This document shows, piece after piece, positions 60,436-64,000 of a stretch of 64,000 nucleotides of DNA (positions are counted from its first letter, which is position 1; the number at the start of each line of letters is the position of its first letter). The position numbers were made by a program, and so were the translations under genes. This DNA is from Streptomyces rimosus (GTDB taxonomy: Bacteria; Actinomycetota; Actinomycetes; Streptomycetales; Streptomycetaceae), in assembly GCF_008704655.1 (NCBI RefSeq), contig NZ_CP023688.1:6578001-6642000 (forward strand). The letters run 5' to 3'. The notes under the pieces are model-generated. The model made no database searches, was not told where the DNA came from, and saw only the letters and a list, made by a program, of their open reading frames with translations.

Positions 60436-60612
60436 TCACCTCCGGCTCTTCGAGAGGAACTGCTGCCACTCGCCCTCGGTGAGCGACCATGGCGGCTGCT
60501 CCGCGCAGGGCTGGCACAGGAGCAGCACCCAGCCGGGGCCAGAAAGATCAGCTTCGTGCACCTCGGCCAGGTCATCGGTCGCCGAGCAGCGGTTGCTGCA
60601 CGTATCAGCCAC
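60436..60612 (-). CDS. Small four-cysteine (putative zinc-binding) protein
   Basis: A 58-residue protein with CSNRC near the N-terminus and CQPC in the middle, the pattern of a small zinc ribbon. The C-terminus is WSLTEGEWQQFLSKSRR. GTG at 60612 was chosen because GGGAGG lies six bases upstream; an in-frame ATG at 60636 has a weaker site. It overlaps the end of the tiny membrane peptide gene by eight bases, and its stop is five bases before the next start. Function unknown. Confidence 0.72.
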   Translation of the reverse strand: MADTCSNRCSATDDLAEVHEADLSGPGWVLLLCQPCAEQPPWSLTEGEWQQFLSKSRR

Positions 60613-60703
60613 GGGGGCCTCCCGAGGCAACGCCATACACGAGGGCTCCGAGCAGCGCCACGACAACGAGGACGTACACGGCCTGGCGCCGCCGGTCAGC
60701 CAT
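60605..60703 (-). CDS. Tiny single-helix membrane peptide
   Basis: A 32-residue open frame: MADRRRQ, then a hydrophobic helix (VYVLVVVALLGALVYGVA) and a short SGGPRG tail. Its ATG overlaps the stop of the recombinase-like gene (ATGGCTGA) and its own stop overlaps the start of the four-cysteine gene (GTGGCTGA), so the same overlap design is used twice. The positive-inside N-terminus and the clear helix support a real product. Function unknown. Confidence 0.6.
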   Translation of the reverse strand: MADRRRQAVYVLVVVALLGALVYGVASGGPRG

Positions 60704-61070
60704 CGGACCGGTTGACGAGCGCGGCGTGAGACCGCTCGTCGGACTCGTCGAATGTCGTCGCCACGTAGCCGCCGGCCTTGGCGACGCGCTGCTGCAGTGC
60801 GAGGCGCAGATCGCCGTCGCGGGCGAGGCGGTCCCACGTGTGCACCAGGCAGATCACCGGCCGCCGCGGGGCCTGCGTCCGCATGATCTCCAAGAGGGCC
60901 GTGAGTCGAGGGCGTTCGGGGCTCAGCGCGTCATCCCCGCGGTCGACCCACTCGTCCGCGATCTGCCAGTCGTGACGCCTGGCGTAGGTACGGCAGCCTT
61001 CGAGCCGCATGTCGAGGATGGCGTGGGACCGCGTAGCGTTCCGGTCGTAGATGAGGGCGAGGGGCTTCAT
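60696..61070 (-). CDS. Serine-recombinase-like protein lacking the catalytic serine
   Basis: A 124-residue protein resembling only the N-terminal catalytic domain of serine resolvases: LALIYDRNAT, LEGCRTYARRHDWQIADEWVDRG, RPRLTALLEIM and CLVHTWDRLARDGDLRLALQQRVAKAGGYV, with the Arg of the D-R-L-A-R motif present. At the nucleophile position (R-V-S-T in active enzymes) it reads R-N-A-T, so Ala12 replaces Ser. There is no DNA-binding domain. It probably has a regulatory or structural role. ATG at 61070 overlaps the stop of the first gene. Confidence 0.7.
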   Translation of the reverse strand: MKPLALIYDRNATRSHAILDMRLEGCRTYARRHDWQIADEWVDRGDDALSPERPRLTALLEIMRTQAPRRPVICLVHTWDRLARDGDLRLALQQRVAKAGGYVATTFDESDERSHAALVNRSDG

Positions 61071-61447
61071 GGCATCCCCGTTCGGGATCGCAGGTTGATC
61101 GAGTCCTCCAGTGCCGCGCGCAGGGCCTCCGCCTGAGTGAGCCAGTCACCATCTCCAGGACAAACCCTCCAGTGCACCCCCGGACCAGCCGTACGCCGCG
61201 CAGGCGGTACCGCGAGAACAGCCCCCGTCGAAAGGAGTCGCGTACCAGGGACGTCCCACTGGTCAACGGAGCCCGGCGCGATGAACCAGTACAGAGCGCA
61301 CTGGGGATCGTCGATGACGGCGCCGCATCGCGTACCGAGGATCCCGATGGCGGGCCCGCCGATGGAATGCGGTACGCGGACCGCGTCCCAACTGGCGCCG
61401 ACCTCTGACAAGCTCTTGTCCGGCCCCAGACAGCTCGGCGGTGACAT
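61067..61447 (-). CDS. Unknown protein, first gene of the mini-gene operon
   Basis: A 126-residue protein with RVPHSIGGPAIGILGTRCGAVIDDP, LYWFIAPGSVDQWDVPG, LLSTGAVLAVPPARRTAGPG and VHWRV. The same elements occur in a diverged form in the last gene (59987-60430). No enzymatic motif is evident. ATG at 61447 follows GAGGAG. It is divergent from the XRE-TPR regulator, with 192 bases between the two starts, so that regulator is a likely controller. Confidence 0.7.
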   Translation of the reverse strand: MSPPSCLGPDKSLSEVGASWDAVRVPHSIGGPAIGILGTRCGAVIDDPQCALYWFIAPGSVDQWDVPGTRLLSTGAVLAVPPARRTAGPGVHWRVCPGDGDWLTQAEALRAALEDSINLRSRTGMP

Positions 61448-61639
61448 CGCGGCTCCTCGACCTCAGCACTCGGAAGTGGAATGTGGCCAAGAATGGACGC
61501 ACCGCTGCCGCTTGACGAGGACTTACAGAGGACTTCTTACGGCGCCAAAGAGGACTTTCTTACAGTCGCGCGGGTGATGGCTGGCCCGCACAGGGACTTT
61601 CGGGGGACACTGGCGCCAACCTTCGGAAGAGAGGTCACC

Positions 61640-62869
61640 GTGCCGGGGAACGTTCGCCTCAAGTCCGCTCGCGTGGCAGCGGGGTACGCTTCACAGCGCG
61701 CACTGGCCGACGCGCTCGGCGTCGACCCGCGCCAGGTACGTAGGTGGGAGTCGGACAACCCACCATGGCCGCAGGCTCCCATCCAGAAGGAACTCACGCG
61801 CCTTCTGGGACAGGACATGCGGGCCCTGGGCTTCACCCCACCCGAGGGACACGAACCCGCCTCGCCGAGGCGCCAGAGCCCGGCAAACATCCCGGTCGAA
61901 GGCAGCCTGCCAGTCGTGCCGTCGCATCCGCCCACGACCATGCAACCTCCGAGCGTGGCCGAGGACTTCGCCGCCGTGACACGAGCGCACCGCCGCATGT
62001 ACTGGTCTGTCGCGCCGGCAACCCTTCATCCGGCAGCTCTCGCACACACCACCCTCGGGTGCGCGCTCCTGTCCGAGACCGCTGGGGAGACACGACGGGC
62101 CGTGGCTGCCGCGCTCGCAGAGACGTATCTGCTCGCCGGGCGCATCGAATTCTTCGACCTCCGCCTGCCCGACAGCGCTGGCCCGACACTGCTGCGGGCC
62201 CTGCAGGCCGCTGGCGAGGCAGATGACCACCTCCTCGGCGCGGCCATCTTGGCGCACACCGCCTTCATCCCCGGATGGTCCGGAGACCGGGAAGCCGCCG
62301 TAGAGCGCATGGTCGCGGCCCGCACCTACGCCCGGCGCGGTTCCGCTCCGCCTCCGTTGATGGCGTGGCTCGACGCCGTAGAGGCTGAGTGCGAGACCCG
62401 CTGCGGAAACGTCCGGACGGCCCTGCACCTGCTCCAACACGCAGAGGACACTCTCGCCGCAGCCTCCCACGCCGACGGCGAGGCGATGCCCGAGTGGATG
62501 GATTGGTTCAGCCGTACGCGGTTGGCCGCGTTCAAGGGGAACACCCAATTGCGGGCAGGCCATCTTCCGCAGGCGCGCACCACGCTCCTCGGCGTGCTGG
62601 ATGAGCTTCCGCCGACAGAAGCGAAGCAGGCCACTGTGGTTCTCGGCGACCTAGCTGCCGTTGAGGCGGCGGCTGGCCGACCTGAGGCGGCGTGCGAGTT
62701 CGCGCGCCGAGCCCTCGAACAGTTGGAGACGACCTGGTACGCGACGGGCATGGACCGCATACGAGAGGTCCGCCGCGCCCTGGCCCCGCACCAGCACGAG
62801 CAGTGCGTACGGGACCTGGACGAGCGGCTGTACGGATGGACAACGACGGTCAGCGCTCTCGCGCGTTGA
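61640..62869 (+). CDS. XRE-family regulator with TPR-like repeats
   Basis: A 409-residue protein with an N-terminal XRE HTH (NVRLKSARVAAGYASQRALADALGVDPRQVRRWES) and a helical-repeat C-terminal region (residues 110-400: HTTLGCALLSETAGETRRAVAAALAETYLLAGR, LRAGHLPQARTTLLGVLDEL, RPEAACEFARRALEQLE). GTG at 61640 was chosen because GAGAGG precedes it and the HTH begins at once; the open frame extends 53 codons further upstream without family character. It probably regulates the divergent mini-gene operon. Confidence 0.8.
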   Translation: MPGNVRLKSARVAAGYASQRALADALGVDPRQVRRWESDNPPWPQAPIQKELTRLLGQDMRALGFTPPEGHEPASPRRQSPANIPVEGSLPVVPSHPPTTMQPPSVAEDFAAVTRAHRRMYWSVAPATLHPAALAHTTLGCALLSETAGETRRAVAAALAETYLLAGRIEFFDLRLPDSAGPTLLRALQAAGEADDHLLGAAILAHTAFIPGWSGDREAAVERMVAARTYARRGSAPPPLMAWLDAVEAECETRCGNVRTALHLLQHAEDTLAAASHADGEAMPEWMDWFSRTRLAAFKGNTQLRAGHLPQARTTLLGVLDELPPTEAKQATVVLGDLAAVEAAAGRPEAACEFARRALEQLETTWYATGMDRIREVRRALAPHQHEQCVRDLDERLYGWTTTVSALAR

Positions 62870-63512
62870 ACTTCTTGATCGCCTCCGACAGGTCGGCGAG
62901 CGACTCGATCCGGAACGTGGGCAGCTCGCGCGCTTCCGCGGTGTTCCACTGGATCGTCGCCCACGGGCCGCGGTGGATGAGCGCCGTGTGCATCCCGCAC
63001 GCGGCGCCCGGTCGCAGGTCGTTGTCGACGCGGTCGCCGACGTACAGGATCTCGTTGTTCTCGTACGGCACGACCTCGGCGACCCGCTCGAAGAACAGTG
63101 GGTCCGGCTTGCTCGCGCCCCAGTCGTCCGAGGTGCCGATCAGGTCCACGTCCTCGGTGAACAGCTCCCGCAGGATGCTGCCTGCCCGTACGGTCTGGTT
63201 GCCGGCGATGCCGAGCCACAGTCCGTCGGCTCGGAGCTGGGCGAGTGCCGGGCGCACGTCCGGGTACAGGTCGCCCTCGTCGAAGTGCTCCGGCTGGCCA
63301 GCGTCCGCGCGTGCCTGACGCTGCTCGTACAGGTCGAAGCCCGGCTGGAACTCCTGGAACACCTCGCGGTAGTCGCGGCCCTGCGCGATCACCGCCCCGA
63401 ACATCGCGTGGAACGTATGACGCGGGACACCGAGCCAATCGGCCCACGTCCCGTACTCCCGCGTCTCGTCGACCAGGCACTCACCGACATCGAAGACCAC
63501 AGCGCGAATCAT
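62850..63512 (-). CDS. HAD-superfamily hydrolase
   Basis: A 220-residue HAD hydrolase that would dephosphorylate a small molecule. Motif I is VVFDVGECLVDETREYG (nucleophile Asp8, with Gly at the second position as in YihX-like members), motif II is IAGNQTV, the motif III Lys is in WGASKPDPLFFERV, and motif IV is ILYVGDRVDNDLRPG. A helical cap lies at residues 20-85. Its last 20 bases overlap the convergent XRE-TPR gene. Substrate unknown. Confidence 0.9.
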   Translation of the reverse strand: MIRAVVFDVGECLVDETREYGTWADWLGVPRHTFHAMFGAVIAQGRDYREVFQEFQPGFDLYEQRQARADAGQPEHFDEGDLYPDVRPALAQLRADGLWLGIAGNQTVRAGSILRELFTEDVDLIGTSDDWGASKPDPLFFERVAEVVPYENNEILYVGDRVDNDLRPGAACGMHTALIHRGPWATIQWNTAEARELPTFRIESLADLSEAIKKFNARER

Positions 63513-63576
63513 GCGCGCATCCTACGGCCCCCGAATTACCGGGAGATTGTCAGCGCCTGCCCGTAGCATCGGCAGC

Positions 63577-63762
63577 ATGCCCAGCCTCTGCGCTCCCGCC
63601 CCCGCCGCTCCGCGGTCCGTGGCCGAGGTGAACGAGGAGATACGCGCCTACATGCAGGCGAGGTCAGGACGCCCGCTGTGGCCGGAGGAGCAGATGCAGT
63701 ACGAGCAACTCCTCAGGGAGTGGGCTGCGGCGGTACGAGGGGATATAGCCACGACCGCGTAA
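63577..63762 (+). CDS. Small hypothetical protein
   Basis: A 61-residue protein. The first 15 residues are Ala/Pro-rich and the rest (SVAEVNEEIRAYMQARSGRPLWPEEQMQYEQLLREWAAAVR) is predicted to form two charged helices. ATG at 63577 is preceded by a weak ribosome site. It lies ten bases before the next small gene, so they likely form an operon. Such pairs of small helical proteins are frequent in Streptomyces accessory regions; function unknown. Confidence 0.65.
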   Translation: MPSLCAPAPAAPRSVAEVNEEIRAYMQARSGRPLWPEEQMQYEQLLREWAAAVRGDIATTA

Positions 63763-63771
63763 TATCAGCCA

Positions 63772-64000
63772 GTGGCCATCGAACTCACAGACGAATTGAT
63801 CAAGCTGGAAGAAGCCGCCATCGCGGAGCACACGAAAGTGCTGGCCATCCAGGCCGGGCACGGCCGGCCTGCCGACGGCGACGGCTGGACCGATGCCCAG
63901 CACACGGCCTGGCAACAGCAGTGGGACGCCTGGCGCACGGCCGCGGAAGCCGTCCAGGCCGCCATCACCGCCCACGCCGAGGCGACCGAGCAGAGCCGCT
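63772..64000 (+). CDS. Small helical hypothetical protein (partial, cut at window edge)
   Basis: The frame starts with GTG at 63772 (AIELTDELIKLEEAAIAEH) and is still open at base 64000 after 76 codons. The residues form charged, Trp-containing helices (DAQHTAWQQQWDAWRTAAEAVQAAITAHAEA). I recall similar proteins of about 90 residues in many streptomycetes, with no known function. It follows the preceding small gene at nine bases. Confidence 0.65.
   Translation, partial: MAIELTDELIKLEEAAIAEHTKVLAIQAGHGRPADGDGWTDAQHTAWQQQWDAWRTAAEAVQAAITAHAEATEQSR

Noticed and set aside
60696..61070. Recombinase-like gene considered as proof of an integrative element
   Set aside because: The protein lacks the catalytic serine and a DNA-binding domain, and I see no attachment-site repeats, tRNA gene or transfer genes.
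61481..61639. N-terminal extension of the XRE-TPR regulator from an upstream ATG
   Set aside because: The extension has no HTH-family similarity, while the GTG at 61640 has a good ribosome site and starts right at the HTH.

Overview
The window is high-GC DNA from a streptomycete. Codon third positions are strongly G/C, GTG starts are common, and many genes overlap by four bases. It carries a RamCSABR-type class III lanthipeptide locus, mycothiol-type isomerase-fold proteins, an actinobacterial RNase P RNA and several HTH-TPR regulators, which together point to the genus Streptomyces. The sequence alone does not identify the species.

Layout. 1-4.4 kb: a leftward operon for an ECF-type transporter (ATPase, cut by the window edge, and transmembrane protein) with two secreted, membrane-anchored proteins, behind a cobalamin riboswitch. 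4.5-7.5 kb: a metallo-beta-lactamase-fold hydrolase divergent from aldehyde dehydrogenase plus ferredoxin. 7.6-14.7 kb: a complete SapB-like lanthipeptide cluster (synthetase, 37-residue precursor, two ABC half-transporters, convergent regulator). 14.9-19.2 kb: a KstR-like TetR repressor divergent from a glycosyltransferase-methyltransferase-(alpha/alpha)6-barrel operon. 19.2-25 kb: housekeeping and accessory genes, including an HTH antitoxin beside a decayed toxin. 25-31 kb: a fused acyl-CoA dehydrogenase, a thiolase-like lipid-transfer protein, an MFS exporter and an SDR. 31-39 kb: GcvH, separate DesR-like and DesK-like signalling proteins, a TetR-EamA pair, a kinase-like protein with a small Cys protein and an XRE-TPR regulator, a lipoprotein and a DUF4328-like membrane protein. 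39.5-42.7 kb: MaoC hydratase, zinc alcohol dehydrogenase and SDR behind a perfect KstR-type palindrome. 42.7-55.6 kb: mainly core functions (Nif3-like, zinc ribbon, RNase H/phosphatase, alkylsulfatase, KDPG aldolase, YaaA, RNB nuclease, PH-like protein, MerR). 55.66-56.07 kb: RNase P RNA. 56.5-64 kb: nucleoside hydrolase, an XRE-NTPase-TPR regulator, an overlapping operon of five tiny unknown genes, a second XRE-TPR regulator, a HAD hydrolase and two small proteins, the last cut by the window edge.

How it works together. Four systems stand out. (1) The B12-riboswitch operon looks like a corrinoid or cobalt capture-and-import system whose surface proteins recall, in fold, the two domains of animal transcobalamin; this is inference. 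(2) The ram-like locus makes and exports a morphogenetic lanthipeptide with an unusually compact precursor. (3) Copies of the KstR motif TNNAACNNGTTNNA sit before the acyl-CoA dehydrogenase-thiolase pair, the MaoC-ADH-SDR operon and the glycosyltransferase operon, with a one-mismatch copy before aldehyde dehydrogenase-ferredoxin. That suggests a dispersed sterol or steroid catabolic regulon. (4) The 60-61.4 kb operon of overlapping mini-genes, with a serine-recombinase-like protein lacking its nucleophile, does not match any system I recognise.
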